Source: Sequoia sempervirens (lineage: Eukaryota; Streptophyta; Pinopsida; Cupressales; Cupressaceae). Taken from it: a DNA stretch of 64,000 bases. The DNA lies in assembly GCA_007258455.2 (NCBI GenBank), contig VDFB02000003.1:42969986-43033985 (forward strand), written 5' to 3'. Position 1 is the stretch's first letter. Each line of letters begins with the position of its first letter. A program made the translations under genes and the position numbers. Shown one piece after another: positions 47,896 to 60,694 of this stretch. The notes below the pieces were generated by a model. The model was not told where the DNA came from, searched no databases, and saw only the letters and a list, made by a program, of their open reading frames with translations.

Positions 47896-48984
47896 AATTT
47901 GTTCTACCAATAAGGTGTCCTGCTAATGCATATTCGATAGTGTAACCTTCAATGTACCTCATCCTAGCAATAATGAATGAACCCTTCTTACACATAGCAA
48001 GGACCTAACCCACTCTATGTTCAAAACACCTACCAAGGTTCAATACCCCCATTCTATCCAACTTATGACCAAATAAACATTGTGGGACAACAAGGCTATT
48101 ACACGTAGGACTCACAAACAAATGTACTTAAAATAGAGATGGAACTGAAACTAGAGGCTGTCACCCAACATATAGAAGATATGCAGGTAGGGAAAACAAA
48201 GAATACCTACACCCTTCAAGAAATATGTCCATTCTCATTCGATCGCTCTATCACTACCTACCTTTTCTAAAAAAGTTTGAAATACCCAAGTTCGACAAGA
48301 ACAAAGGAAGAGGAGATCCAGTAGAGCATGTACGAGACTTCTTAGTGTCATGTATGGAGGCACAAAACAATGACGCTTACCTCATGATGATTTTTCCATG
48401 CAACCTTACAGGTCATGCTATGGAGTGGTTTTCCCATCTATCCCCAGGAATTAAAACCTTCAACAAACTATGTAGCAAGTTCATAAGCCACTTCTCATTC
48501 AACATAGATCAAGACGTCACCATCACAAGTTTTTCCACAATCAAATAGAGTCAAGGAGAGTCCTTTACCTCCTACCTAGAATGATGGAGGCACAAAGCTA
48601 GTCGATGCAAATGGCCCATTCTAGACAAGGAGTTGGTAGATATCTTAATCTCAAATGTCATACCCGAGATTAACTACCAACTCACTATGTTATGTCCTAC
48701 AGACTTTGAAGAAACAATTGAAAAGGGATTGCATATTGAGAGAGCCCTCATTGCAAGGGAAGTCCTTAAATTGAACATCTTAAAAGATAGTCCCTCTAGT
48801 TCAAATGATAAACCTAAAATTTGGGCAAAGAACAAGAATGTTACAAATGATGGAGTGGTTGACGCTAGAGCACTATGGCATGCACAAAACACACCTCAAA
48901 ACAAACCACAAGTGGCACAAACGAGATATGTTCCAAATAACACAAAAAAAAACCAAATCACCTATCCCAAAAATAATTAGGTAG

Positions 48985-49323
48985 TGAAATGATTAAAATT
49001 GGGTGGGGTACTCTTTCATTCGCTTCTAGGGTTTTGGACCTAAAAGGAGAAAGACCAATTTTTAACCTTTCACTGAAGAACAAATCCTTGATATTTCAAT
49101 GCAAAGGAGATTGAAATCTAGAAAAGGGAAGGTTCTAAGGAATGAGATAATGTCTAATGAAGGGTTCACCACCAAGTATAAACTTGGAAAATAAAATGTT
49201 TGAAAACATAGTGTGATATGCAAACAAATGCTAAATGACCTAGAAATGCAAGTAAAATGTAACAAAAAATTATGAAACTGGAAATATGCACCTAGGAAAC
49301 TAAAGGAAGCAGAATGGAGGTCT
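48985..49323. other. Retroelement-like sequence before the gap
   Basis: No coding region recognised. Bases about 49170-49265 match window bases 24-125 in reverse complement at low identity, suggesting a dispersed family. The left contig ends here. Confidence 0.4.
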
Positions 49324-49423
49324 NNNNNNNNNNNNNNNNNNNNNNNNNNNNNNNNNNNNNNNNNNNNNNNNNNNNNNNNNNNNNNNNNNNNNNNNNNNNN
49401 NNNNNNNNNNNNNNNNNNNNNNN
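49324..49423. other. Assembly gap, exactly 100 N
   Basis: A run of exactly 100 N, the conventional placeholder for a scaffold join of unknown size. The first base after it is the exact mirror of 26081 in PIP5K intron 2, so order, orientation and distance across it are not evidence of real linkage. Confidence 0.99.
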
Positions 49424-49665
49424 GATAATATAAAAACAATTGGTTTTCAATTTTAGTATATTTATTGCAAATATCATCAATGCATCTTATGAGTGGAAAG
49501 TTAACATGTGTAAGAAATTCCTGAAAGAAACGAACAATTTCCAGCTTCTAGAAAGCAGGTGGTTGTGATATGTCTATTATGTGTAGATTATTTACACAAA
49601 CATAACATCTAAGTCCGATGAACAGAATAAAGAATTCAATGCAAAGAGCAAGAAGAGAGAAAAAC

Positions 49666-52227
49666 CTAAAAACCATTGGGCAATAGTCCTTCCATTTGAA
49701 GTCAACAGAATGATGTGGGGGAGTACATGCTGAACCCTCAGGTGGAAATCGCAGCCATATACTTCCTTTGGGATCAAAATCAGCAGGGACGATCTCTCGT
49801 TTGGGTATGGGAGTGATCTTTCCTACAGCATACCTGCAATCATAATACATAATGATCAGATGAAATATATATAGTTTCCTCACAAGAAGTTTTTTAATTT
49901 TAAATTAATGTGAACAAGAGGAAGCACAGTGGCAACAGCAAGATGCAAAGCAACCATTCTTTAAGGTGTCCAGAGATTTATTGTTGAAGCAAACTGAGTC
50001 TAGCCTTCATAAAACAACCCAGATGAATACAAACAGCCTAGATCTCAGAAACAAAAGCATTAGGATTAAGTAAGTTGTTATTTGAAGAAGAGAATTTTAC
50101 TAAGTTGAAGCATGGAGACATTCTCATCTCAGATTGCAAGGATAAAATTCAAAATAATGACAAGCTTGGTTGGCACAGAGAATGCTAGTACACAATCTTC
50201 CTGTTTAACATTTAAAGTTATACCATAAATCATAAAGCAATTAAAAGAATGCCTCAAAGCCAGCAAATCAAGTTACTCGTATGGAGTTCTTACAACTTTG
50301 CAGGGATTTGACAAACTCTGTAATCCACAATGGTTACACTATTGCTTAAATGAGCAACAAAGTGATATCACAAACCAATTAAAGCAATTAAACGATGCCT
50401 CAAAGCCAAGGAGTCAAGTTACTCGTGTGGACTTACAACTTTGCAGGTATTTGGCAAATTCTGTAATCCACAAAGGTTACACTTATTATTTTCTTCAGCT
50501 TGAAAGAGTGGCAAACCAATGATCATTTTGGTATTAGAAATCTAAACAGTATATTTGAAGTACAGTCTTCCTTGAACAAAAAGAAAATTACTTCAAATAA
50601 AGATTTTGTTTTAGTAGCATATTCTTTTCATCATACAAATATTGCGTCTCTACTTTTTTAATTCTCTTGCTATTCCTAGCATGGATTTCTTGTTAGCCAA
50701 AATCAAAAAAAAATTCTAAAGCATGTATAGATAAATGTGAAATATCGAGCAAGGTGCATACATGAATATGCAAATAAAGTAAGCGGACCTGATTCCCAAT
50801 TGCAGGTTGAGCATTAAGTCGTAATTTCTGTGCCCTTTATAGATAATCTCGCCCGGTCTCTTCATTTCCTTTGGCTGCCGTTTATGTCCTCTTCTCGCAG
50901 TCTTGGAAGGCACATTTATTCTGGAGACCTCATTAATCAATACTCCTTGAACATATTCTCTCTCAACAGCAGATTGCACAGGAAAATTATCGGGATCACA
51001 AGTGCTGCTGCCCTCATCATTATCATCAAATTCCTCGCTACTTGAGCTTCTTACTCCATCAAAGGAAAAGGTTCTTCCTATTCTGGGTTCAAGGGTTTTT
51101 GAAGATGTTGTTTCAGAGCTAGGGGCATAAGGAGCATTCAAGTAAACCTCAAAATCAGACATAGAAGAGCTTCTTTCCTTCCAACAAGACTGACCATCAT
51201 CAGAGAGATCATCATGCTGATCCAGACTTGAAGGCGAGGATTCCAAAAGGTGGCATAGCCTGGTCTGATTGCCACAGGCAGGATAAAATGTACCTTTACC
51301 ATCTTTAAGCCCCTTACTCCAGGTCCCCATATAACAACTCCCATCTGCCCATTTGTAGACTCCATGGCCATGCTCTAACCCATCAAGCCATTGCCCATCA
51401 TATTTATCCCCATTGCTCCAACTTATAATCCCCGTTCCACACATCAATCCCCCTCTCCATTCTCCAATATATTGGTTACCATTTTCCCAAATGTACCGAC
51501 CCTGGCCTTCCTGAACACCGTGCTTCCAACAGCCTTCGTAAAAATCACCGTTCTTGTAGCATTTATGACCATACCCATGTTTGTCATTCAGCAGCCACTG
51601 CCCTCTGTACGTAGATGCATCTACTCCAGTAAATGTCCCATACCCATGTAAGTAACCACCCATAAAATCTCCCTCATAAGTTGCACCCGATGGCCATGAA
51701 AGCTTACCTTTACCTGTTTTTTGACCTCTGCACCACTGACCTTCATACATGCAACCATCTGCCCACAAGTACTTTCCCCTCCCTTCAGGTAAACTACGAT
51801 TCCAAGCTCCCACATACATGTCCCCATTGGGCATTGCCTTTTCCCCTTTAATAGTCCTCTCTGACGGATTATGATGGGATCCATTGATGGATTCTGGGAA
51901 AATGTACAAGAACTCCGAATCATCTTCCTCTTCTTCTTCATCAACATGAGCTACTGGACCAGACATACAGAAGACACCACCGGGTGCCGCCCTTCTTGCC
52001 CTTTTCCTTAGTTGTAGACAACGAAACAAGCTATCAAGGGCAGTTGCTTCTTCTGGGTCTACGAGGTCTTTGCCTCTAGCAAGCCGATCCAGATCTTTTG
52101 TATTCGCCACTGTGAAATCTGTTACTATTTCTGATTGCTTTTCTATTGGCCTGTAGCAAACTCCTGTACTGCTTCTGATTGCCTTATTATTATTACAAGC
52201 GCAGCAGGCGCCTCCTGTCAGATTCAT
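49666..52227 (-). CDS. PIP5K: Second PIP5K copy, only exons 1-2 present
   Basis: Exon 1 at 52227-50789 and exon 2 at 49833-49666, joined through the same Arg codon as in the complete copy. The predicted protein for these exons is the same as residues 1-535 of the full gene. Catalytic exons 3-8 would lie beyond the gap and are not in this window, so this is a partial gene model. It may be an alternative haplotype or collapsed copy rather than a second locus; nothing in the exons suggests decay. Confidence 0.85.
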
Positions 52228-55200
52228 CAAAACTAATCAATATCTCTTAACAAAAGATTTAATGAACACGCTCAAAACAAATGTACGTCTCGTATTCTCA
52301 CACTGGATTATGTGCCTCAAACAATCCGGCATAGAAAACTGATATTCTTAGAGTGGATTGTAAGACCCAAAACAACACCCACATAGAAAACTAATATTCA
52401 CAGGCTACATTCTCAGACCTAAAACAGTCCGACATACAAGACTGTATTTCTCTCAAGCTGGATATTCATACCCACATACATAGTGAGCATCTTCTCGGGG
52501 TTTTCCGTAATGCAAAATTCACCTCCCACTCAGACAAATTTGCTAAAAAAACCTCCATATACGGGCATTATATATAACCTTTACTGTTCCCAACAGCTAT
52601 ATAGAGAGCGTAAGCTACTGTTAAAAAACGCCGTATTCAAATACAAGAGGTTTTAGCCTGTTGGGTGCAATTCCACAAAGGGCAAGAAAAACATACGCAT
52701 TCGTGGTACGTTTAGTGACGTATATTTTACTATCTGGCACGCTTCTGGGCAGTAGGCAGAGGAGGGAAAGTAAGTGCCCTAGATCCATATCAAAAGCCCA
52801 TCAAGACCCCTCGTACATTTCACGACCATTTTCAGAAAACATATATTAATTCGTTCAAATGTCTGGCGTGATATCCAGCAATGAATGCACATGTCTACTG
52901 TCATGTCTACAACACTTCAACCTGAACAAACAAATAACAGCAGCAGCCATTGCAGATCAGAAGAAGATAAAACGGACAATTCAATCCCATCCCTTCCCAT
53001 CCCCATCCCCATTGTGAACAAATCAGATAAAGCTACGAAGAAACACACGAGTAGACAGTTAGTTACTCAATACACACTAACTACTCACGACAGCGGCAAC
53101 AGCAATAATGAATAGGAGATCCGGTGGTCATTCATTTATTCATACAAAGTCAAAAAGTTTTGAACCACAATCTTCCCTTGGAAACAAAAGACTAGCCGGT
53201 ACGAGAAGCAAGAAATGACAGCCATAAAGTTTAATCTAACTAAATTATAGAGATACCCATGTAAGGCTGAGCTTCAATCTCGAGGCCTTTTTCTCAAAAA
53301 CAGTGTCAGGTGAAATCAAATTACCGCAAAATATACAGCTTAGGATGACGAGCTATGGGAGATTTCACCTATATTGTTTTTAATCTACAACCAAGATCTT
53401 TGCTCTGCTCGGATCTACTAAAGGACATTGGAAAAGAAAGCGCCCAAATATTAAGTATACCTATGTGAGTATTCAAGATTGATCCACGCAAGCCAATTTG
53501 TATCGGGTATCCAAATTTCAATAGACCATGGCAGAAACTGTTAAAAATAATACTTTCTCAAGTATTTCATAATCCAATGGTTCATAGCATAAACAATATA
53601 AAAAAATATGACTGTTCCAAAAAGGTTCACATAAAAAACCTCACAGATCCTGTCTACGATCGTCCAGTTTGTATCACTGACTTTGGTGTCAGAGACGTAG
53701 CCTAAACTTTTGCAGTATGCAGCCAAATAAGGATTAAACCTATGTGTGCACATATAGGGGACCATTAAAAATTAAATGCCAAAATATTATACAGATAAAA
53801 AATAGATTTCAAATCCGTGAGATTTGCATTTGCTCCCTCACGGATTGAAACAAAACTTCAACATCATACCTAAGTCAAGTCAAAAAATGGGATATCTATG
53901 AAATCATGCAGAGGAATGAGAAGCATGCGGTTAAAATTAATAAAGTAGCTAATTTTGGTTCTGCAATGCACCGAAAATAAGCATTATTCCAAGGTTTAAA
54001 GATTAGAAGTTATATAGTCATGCAAACAGATCTGAAGAGGCAAAAGTAAAGGCAGAACGTTTACGTTAGAAAGTAAATCAGTAAATCAGTTATCCAGACA
54101 GAGGTTAAGAGGCGAATTAAAGATCAGGAAAGAACATTTGCATTTGTTTTATTTAGTAACCAGTTTTATCTGCACCGAAAATCTACAATGCAAATAATTC
54201 AAACGTCAAAATTTCCACTGTACAAATTTGAAACGAAAGAATATGGAGGTTTTTCTTTTGGCATCCAAACGTCAAACTTTAGAGAATATTGACGTGGAAC
54301 AGAAAGAACTTAAACCCGAGTTGAATCAAATTCTTCCACGAAACAATGTCCTACGCGGACTGGAATTACGAGCATCCTGCATAATCCAAATGGGAGAACT
54401 ATAATGCTCTAAATTCGATCTCAAGAAAAAGATAACCACAATCATAACTATGTTTTTCTATTTCAAGTCTCCTTTGCCGTGTCAAAGAATCCTCCAAAAA
54501 CGAAAATATTGGACTCAAATCCTTCTATAAAGGAAAATTCCAACTGAAACTCTATTTTTTTTAAAACCCACAAAATTTCCACGCACAAGTAATCTATATG
54601 ATGGTTTAAAACAGAAACACGTTGCATACAAAATTCCAAAAAAGACCTGGAAATTTCACTTTCTGTCGAATGCTATCAAACTGAAGCCGCCACATGTTCA
54701 AATTTCAACTTAACCACAGGAAAATCGCAGAGAGTTTCTCGTATAGGTTTAAATACTAAAAAAATTACAAAATTCTCCTGCAATAAAAATACAAATTCTC
54801 GAAACTTAATCGGACAAAAATTTGAAAGTTTTCAGGAAAAAGCTACTCATAACTTAAGATTTTGCATACTTCGCTTGTTGAAACATAAAAATTTAATCAG
54901 CCATATGTTTAAAGATCGACAAAATTGCAGCATGTGATATAAATTTCCACCAAGTCATATTAATGTTGAACATTGGCAAAATCCCGTTCATTATAAGACA
55001 AACCTCAAATTATCAAGACAGAATCCACTCTATGCTCCAAGATCACCAAACCAACAGGAAATTTTCAAAAAAACCAGCGACTAGACACACGAAATTCCAG
55101 AAAATTTGCAGACATTCCACCCAACTTTACGACAAAACTCAATTTCCAAACTACAATCAACCAAATACTTAAATATCAACCGATGCAAACCTTACATTTC

Positions 55201-55980
55201 TCATATTTTCGCCCAACACATAATCCGCCAAATTCATCACGAAGAGCCATACAAATCTTTGCAATTTCCATTCACTTCCCTCAACAATCGACCAAATATA
55301 TGGAAATCAGTAAAATACAGAGAAAGTCCCTTGCAAATTTCCGCCTAAAATATAACTTCTTCCTCAAGCGATTCATCAATCACAGAAAGATCAATCGAAT
55401 TCAAATAAAAGCAGCCTAAAACTACCTAGAATCCGTAAAAAACTTGCTAAAATCCAATTGAAACACAAATTTCTCAAAAAAAACAAAAACTGCCATATAT
55501 CCAAAAATTAATGAAAATAAGGGAAAAAAAAATTCTAGTACCCCTAGATTTGCCGACAAAACTCAACTTTAAAACATAAATTTTCCAAAAATAATCAGCC
55601 AAATTCTAAAAATGCAGAAAAGCAAAACAAAACATAATTTGCACAAAGAGCCGTAGTAACAAATCACTACGAACTTCTGCAAATTATATTTCAAAACACA
55701 TCAAAACGGATTAAACGCACAAACTTTCGCTGATTTGTGTCCAAATACACGCAAATTTCTACTTACAGCATTAATTATTCTAAAGCCAATCCCCCAAATA
55801 TCGATAAAATGGCCAAAAAATGGCAAATAACCATACAAAATTTCGCTAACGCAGCTCACCGCAAAACATTAGATTTCCCATCAACGAATCTGCTTTTAAG
55901 TTTCCTCCTTGAAAATTTCCCTGAACTGGACTCAATTTAACATTAAATCGTCTGTCTTTTCTCCTCTTTTCTTCATATAC

Positions 55981-56075
55981 CTGTTCTAAGGATCGAATCC
56001 CGAGCAAGCCACGGAAACAGAGAAGAAGAAGCAACGAACAGCACAGGAGATGATTATTTTGTAAGCTTGAACATA
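55981..56075 (-). other. 5'UTR exon of the second PIP5K copy
   Basis: Mirror of 19430-19524, identical by eye, with the same AACAG|GTATAT donor. The matching 5'UTR intron would run 55980-52233. Confidence 0.45.
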
Positions 56076-57399
56076 AGCGGCAAATCAGCTGTAAGTCAAT
56101 TTTATTAAAAGGCCACAAAAAAACGCTCCAATCAATAAATATCGTTTTCTAAACCGTTAAAAATAATTATGCCCTTAATTGCTGAGCGCTTTGGAATGTC
56201 TGCCCGCAAAGCCACCAAATTCCTTTCTTTGGAATTGGAATTAGCATTAAATTTATTTTTTTATTAAGCAGATCTTGCGGATTTCATAACTCAATTAAAA
56301 ATTAAATTGCCGGCGCTTTTATTTAAAACTGGCAGTTAAGTGCTCGTCGTATAAAGTGGGTCCCACGCTGTCGAATTTAATAAAAAACCAACATTAGAAA
56401 AATCATTCCAAGTATATTTCACCGTGTGCATGTGGGTAGAAATACCTTTGCAATATTTTATTGTAGAAGAAACAAAATTGGCTTCTATTGCATTTGGACA
56501 AGAAATATATTGTTCCCATGCAATTTAACTTATCTTTTTGGAGAGGCCGCCATGTTGTACACCAAGTCTCCAAGTGGCAAATTGCATAGTTGCTCTTTTT
56601 TCTAGTACTCTTTAAGTTTTGTAAAAGCATACAATGCTTGGACTCGTTGGTGTTTTGGGTATTTAAAATAACACAAGAACAATGCTTGGTGTTGAACCAA
56701 AGAAAACTATGCTTGGATTTTGTCTTTGGTGATGTGGAACAGTGGTATCCACCTGATGAGCTCAAGTGGCATATTGCATTGCCAATGTCCACTTTTGAGT
56801 CTAGGTGGGCCCCTTCTCTGATTGAGTCTAGGTGGGCTCCTTCTATGATTGACTCTGACTTGTAGAAATGTATTTGATGTTAATGCTAAGGTAACATTGT
56901 CACCTAGTGAGCTTAAATTGCACTTTTTATAATTGACTGCCACACCCCCTTTGATGGCAATGGTAGGGGATGACATTTGACAACTTGTGTTCTTAGGTGG
57001 AAGCCTTTATTTCATCTTGCATTCACACTTGTGATGTGGAATGGTATGGGCTTTTAGTGAACTTATGGCTCTTTTAAATTATTATATGCTTCCTAAAATG
57101 TCTTTTTGTTTCTCTAATACAAATCAAGGTGATAAAGTATTCCTTGTTTATTACATGGCATGTCATAAGCACCATATAGATTACCTAATTTGACAAGCTG
57201 CTAAAGTTAGTCACATTCCACTAAGTATTGTCTCACCATGTGCGTTAAAAACCTTTCTTCTTTCTTGGCTCAAAGAGGATGCACCATATTTGGAAAAATA
57301 AAATAGAGGTGGAGGAATAGACCAATAGAGTAAAATACCTAAATATTGACTATAGCTTTCACATTAAGCATTTCTCTTTTTCCTAATTTGTGCTAATTG

Positions 57400-57545
57400 A
57401 TCGGTTTCCACGTTTTTATGGTTTCTGTGTTTTATTTAAAAATAAGACGCTTTTAGTTGCTATTAATTAATTTTTCTTAGGCTTTTCGTTTATGGTATGT
57501 GTGCCTTATTTAAAAATAAGGCACTTTTAGTTGCTATTATTATTA
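57400..57545. repeat. Short local duplication in right arm
   Basis: Two copies of CTTATTTAAAAATAAG...AGTTGCTATTA-type sequence, mirroring the pair at about 17970-18075 in the left arm with substitutions and one-base indels. It is useful as a marker of divergence between the arms. Confidence 0.5.
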
Positions 57546-58968
57546 TTTATTTATTTTTATTTTATTTTTGCTTTTCATTAGTAAATTTGATTTTCTTCAA
57601 TGTGCATTAAGAATTTTTATAATAAAAAGATAATGGAATGTAAAATTTAATGTATCTTGGTCATTTGTTTGCAAGGTGTCAAGTTATATGTGTTTTGGAC
57701 AAATGTCAACTTGCATGTATATTATTAAAGTTGAGGGGTATGTTATAAGATTTATTTTTTCATTTTCAAGTTTAATCATTGCATTAAGATTTGTAGGAGA
57801 GGGTGTCCTTTTCCATTAAGTGATCATTTTGAAAAAAATTAGTCTAAATATTTTTTTTAGAATTTCATTTTAAGGTTTTTTCTGCTATATTGTCATATTT
57901 GTCTGTTTGGTTTTTTTCGTTTTTTTCCTAATTGTTTTGGGCTTTGATTATTTTGTAATGGTTCAAGACCTCCTTTCAAATAATGTGATTTATTAGGCAT
58001 GTTTTTGTATTTTAGAGAAAGTTGTTAACTCTCAAAGTTTCCATGTATTCTTATACAACTTTTATTTTTGAAGGGAAGATTTTGTTGTTGCTTTTCGTGG
58101 TGTAAGAACTCATATGGTTGAGTGTAGGATTTGAACGTATTGCCCTATAAAAAGAGAATAATCTTAAATATCAAATGTTTATTTATACTCTAGTGCTTGG
58201 AATGAATAAGTTCATATATATATATAGACATCAAAAATATTATTCTAATCATCAATCATGTATTACCATTGCCATTATCATTATTATTTATCATTAATCT
58301 TTATCATATTCACTATCATTAATTATCATTATTATCACATTATTACACCATTAAATATCTATTTATTATCAAATATTATATATTAATTAATCAACTAATT
58401 AAATATTTTATTATTATTTAATTAATGTGAGTTAATGATCTATTTTTAATAAATTAATAAATTTCATTATTATCTCTTCACAAGTTGACTCATTCTTTTA
58501 TTTAGTAACTTCTTCTCATTATCCATTTAATGAATTAAATAATTTATTATTGTTCTCTTAGGAGATCGAAATGGCAATTATAAAACTTAGTTGAGTTATT
58601 TCATCTACATCTTCAACTAACTTTGCAACCAGTAGAGTTGTCTCTTATTCCTTGATCAAATCATCACCTTTAATGGATTTTTTAGCGACAAATATTCACC
58701 AATTGGCTAATAGATGAAATTTGGGAATCAAAATTTGGCTAATAATTCAAGTTGTAACATGCCCTAAATTGCCACATTTTTGCAAAAAATATTTTAGTCT
58801 TGTTTAAATCACCAAAGCACTTATTTTATTAAAAAAATTATCTCAAATTTTTTCCATAGTATTTGAGACATGATTAGATTAGATTCTCCTATTTTTATAA
58901 GTTATAATAGAAATATAAATTAATTTTCCAATAGTATATCATAATTATTAGTTGTTTTAGGAACATGT

Positions 58969-59160
58969 TTCCAATATTTAGTTGTCACTATTGATTTAAA
59001 ATATAATATAATAGCCATCATTGTATCCTACAAGGTAAAATGTACAAGTTGCAATCTATAATGTTCAATGAGATCAATGATCCAAAAGTAATTTTTGGCC
59101 CCATAAGCATTAAAGCTCGCGATTATATTTTACATCACAAAATACAACAAGGGTTGTTAG
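58969..59160. mobile_element. Truncated MITE (right copy)
   Basis: Mirror of the MITE at 16309-16536. One inverted repeat starts TTCCAATATTTAGTTGTC at 58969; the other arm stops at AACAAGGGTTGTTAGAT (about 59160), where an A-rich LINE tail begins. The MITE outer end is missing. Confidence 0.65.
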
Positions 59161-59170
59161 ATTTTTTATT

Positions 59171-60353
59171 TTTTTTAAAGGAGGGGTGAAAAATTGTATT
59201 CAAGAAAGAGCAATCAAGTACAAATAGCGGTCAACATGACCAAAATCAACAAAATATCCATCAACATAGAACCATACAAGAACTCCCCAAAGACCAACCA
59301 ACACCCAGACATACCAACCAGCAATAACACAAGGCTACACCTTCTGATCCTCATAAAGATATCTAGACAAAGTGGTGCTTTTCTCTAGATCCAACTAACC
59401 TCAATCACTCACACTCCAAGTCCCTCCACCCTCAGAGGCCCATTTGGCCAAACAATCAACCACCCTATTCCATTCTCTAGGAATATGAACAAACGAGATA
59501 ATATCAAAATTCAAAGCAATATGAAGAATTTGCTTCACAATAAGAACTAATCTCCAAGAAGAGTCTTAAAAGTCACGCTTATTAAGAAGATAGGCCAAAA
59601 TCATAGAATCAATCTCACATATTACATCCTTCCAGCTGACCTCATAAGCTCTCTCCAAAGCCTTAAGAATCATACAAGCCTCCATTTGATTGTTAGATTG
59701 TACACCCATATGAATGGAGAAGAAAAACACCATGCTCCCAGTACTATCATGACCCCCTCCTCTGATCCCAATTGCACCAGGTTTGCCTCAATCTGAACCA
59801 TTAGTGTTGATTTTGAGAGTCCCAATAGGAGGAGGAAACCAACTCCCTTCTCTATTCACTTTCTTAGAAGCCTTTGGCCTCCTTCCCCAAGACCCCTGGG
59901 GGCCAAGGGAAGAAGAAATCCCAAGACTAGAAACAATTTGCATATCTAAAGAAGACATAGACTCTCCCAAATCAAATTTAGAAGAGATAGTTTCTTTCAT
60001 AATACTTTGCACCCTGTACCAAACCTGTTGAACCCCCAAACAACACTCCCAAAAAATGTGTCGATTTCTCTCCAACCAAATATGTCAAATAATAATAGAA
60101 GGTCCTAAATCCCAAGCAACCGTAAGGAAAGACGCAACTGCAAGAGGATTACCCAAATTCTCCCAAAAATCCTACAAAGATAAAGCAAATCTAAACGGCC
60201 TTCTCCAAATTTTCCACCAAAGTCTCCAAATTTCAAGAGCGAAAGGACACTAAAAAATAGATGAGAAGTACTTTCTTCATCGCAGCCACATAAAAAACAA
60301 AAAGAAGGCCCACTGAAACCTTGTTTCTTGATGTTCTCCCAAGTGATTGACAA
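59171..60353 (-). pseudogene. 3' end of a plant LINE (zf-RVT and RNase H), dead
   Basis: Minus strand, from 60353: ENIKKQGFSGPSFCFLC and EESTSHLFF, the zinc-binding domain after reverse transcriptase. A frameshift follows (the expected PFALEIWRLWWKIW is in another frame), then ERNRHIFWE. RNase H follows: LKINTNGS and a stop, then SNNQMEACMILKALERAYE and CEIDSMILAYLL. The first catalytic Asp of RNase H (usual NTDGS) is Asn here. The element ends in an A-rich tail at about 59171 (TTTAAAAAAAATAAAAAAT on the minus strand). The polymerase region is absent, so it is 5' truncated. Confidence 0.75.
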
Positions 60354-60694
60354 TTCATTTCACTACATGGTTGGATAAATAACCCTTCATTTTTTTCTCT
60401 ATATGTGACTTCATCAATTTTTATTAGGAAGAACCTTGAGAGAATCTTAATGCCCTTTATTTAATATTCCTAATTAATTGTCTCCTAATTATAATTTGAT
60501 ATATCTTATTTAATTGTCATGATGTTATCATTAACATTTATTACATGTTTATTGTAGTTTACTTAATATAATATTTTCCCTTACCTCCAATTACTACATC
60601 CTTTATTTGTAACCAACTGAAGGGGGGATATATTCGGTCATTGGCATTCCCTCATGATTATAATTATAGTGATGAAATTTATGACCATTTTTTG
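60354..60694. other. Unassigned AT-rich segment between LINE and outer block
   Basis: About 340 bases with no match I can see to the corresponding left-hand flank and no coding sense. It may contain the undetected 5' boundary of the LINE. Confidence 0.4.

Larger units (their letters stand above)
46103..48980 (+). pseudogene. gag of a Ty3/gypsy-type retroelement, broken
   Basis: The N-terminal part (46103-46690) encodes 195 residues (ATG, MKTFTKSWQLFMTT) with LKLMDKLLRKDPNSYFFKLA. A Gln/Pro/Gly-rich repeat array follows. The capsid-like part (48225-48980) contains LTGHAMEWFSHLSPG and FNKLCSKFISHFSFN, the typical Retrotrans_gag arrangement. The capsid frame is interrupted at 48546 (TAG, after FSTIK) and at a TGA before WRHKA, then continues VDILISNVIPEINYQ. 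The leader and capsid parts are in different frames because array units have lost bases. No protease or polymerase follows before the gap. Gag would form the virus-like particle; this copy cannot make it. Confidence 0.75.
49424..59160 (-). repeat. Right arm of the 9.7-kb inverted duplication
   Basis: Reverse complement of 16345-26081 (position = 75505 minus left position). Carries the PIP5K promoter, 5'UTR exon and intron, exons 1 and 2 and part of intron 2 on the minus strand, then the diverging upstream flank and a partial MITE. It ends inwards at the gap and outwards at a LINE insertion. Near-identity covers about 49424-56845; beyond that, substitutions appear every few tens of bases. Confidence 0.95.

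Noticed and set aside
46962..47926. Plus-strand frames with NKVCHMVPFFS-type repeats
   Set aside because: An alternative frame of the same tandem array; not related to any family, and shifted relative to the gag frame.
49062..49439. Open frame spanning the N gap
   Set aside because: It is open only because N bases do not encode stops; it has no biological meaning.
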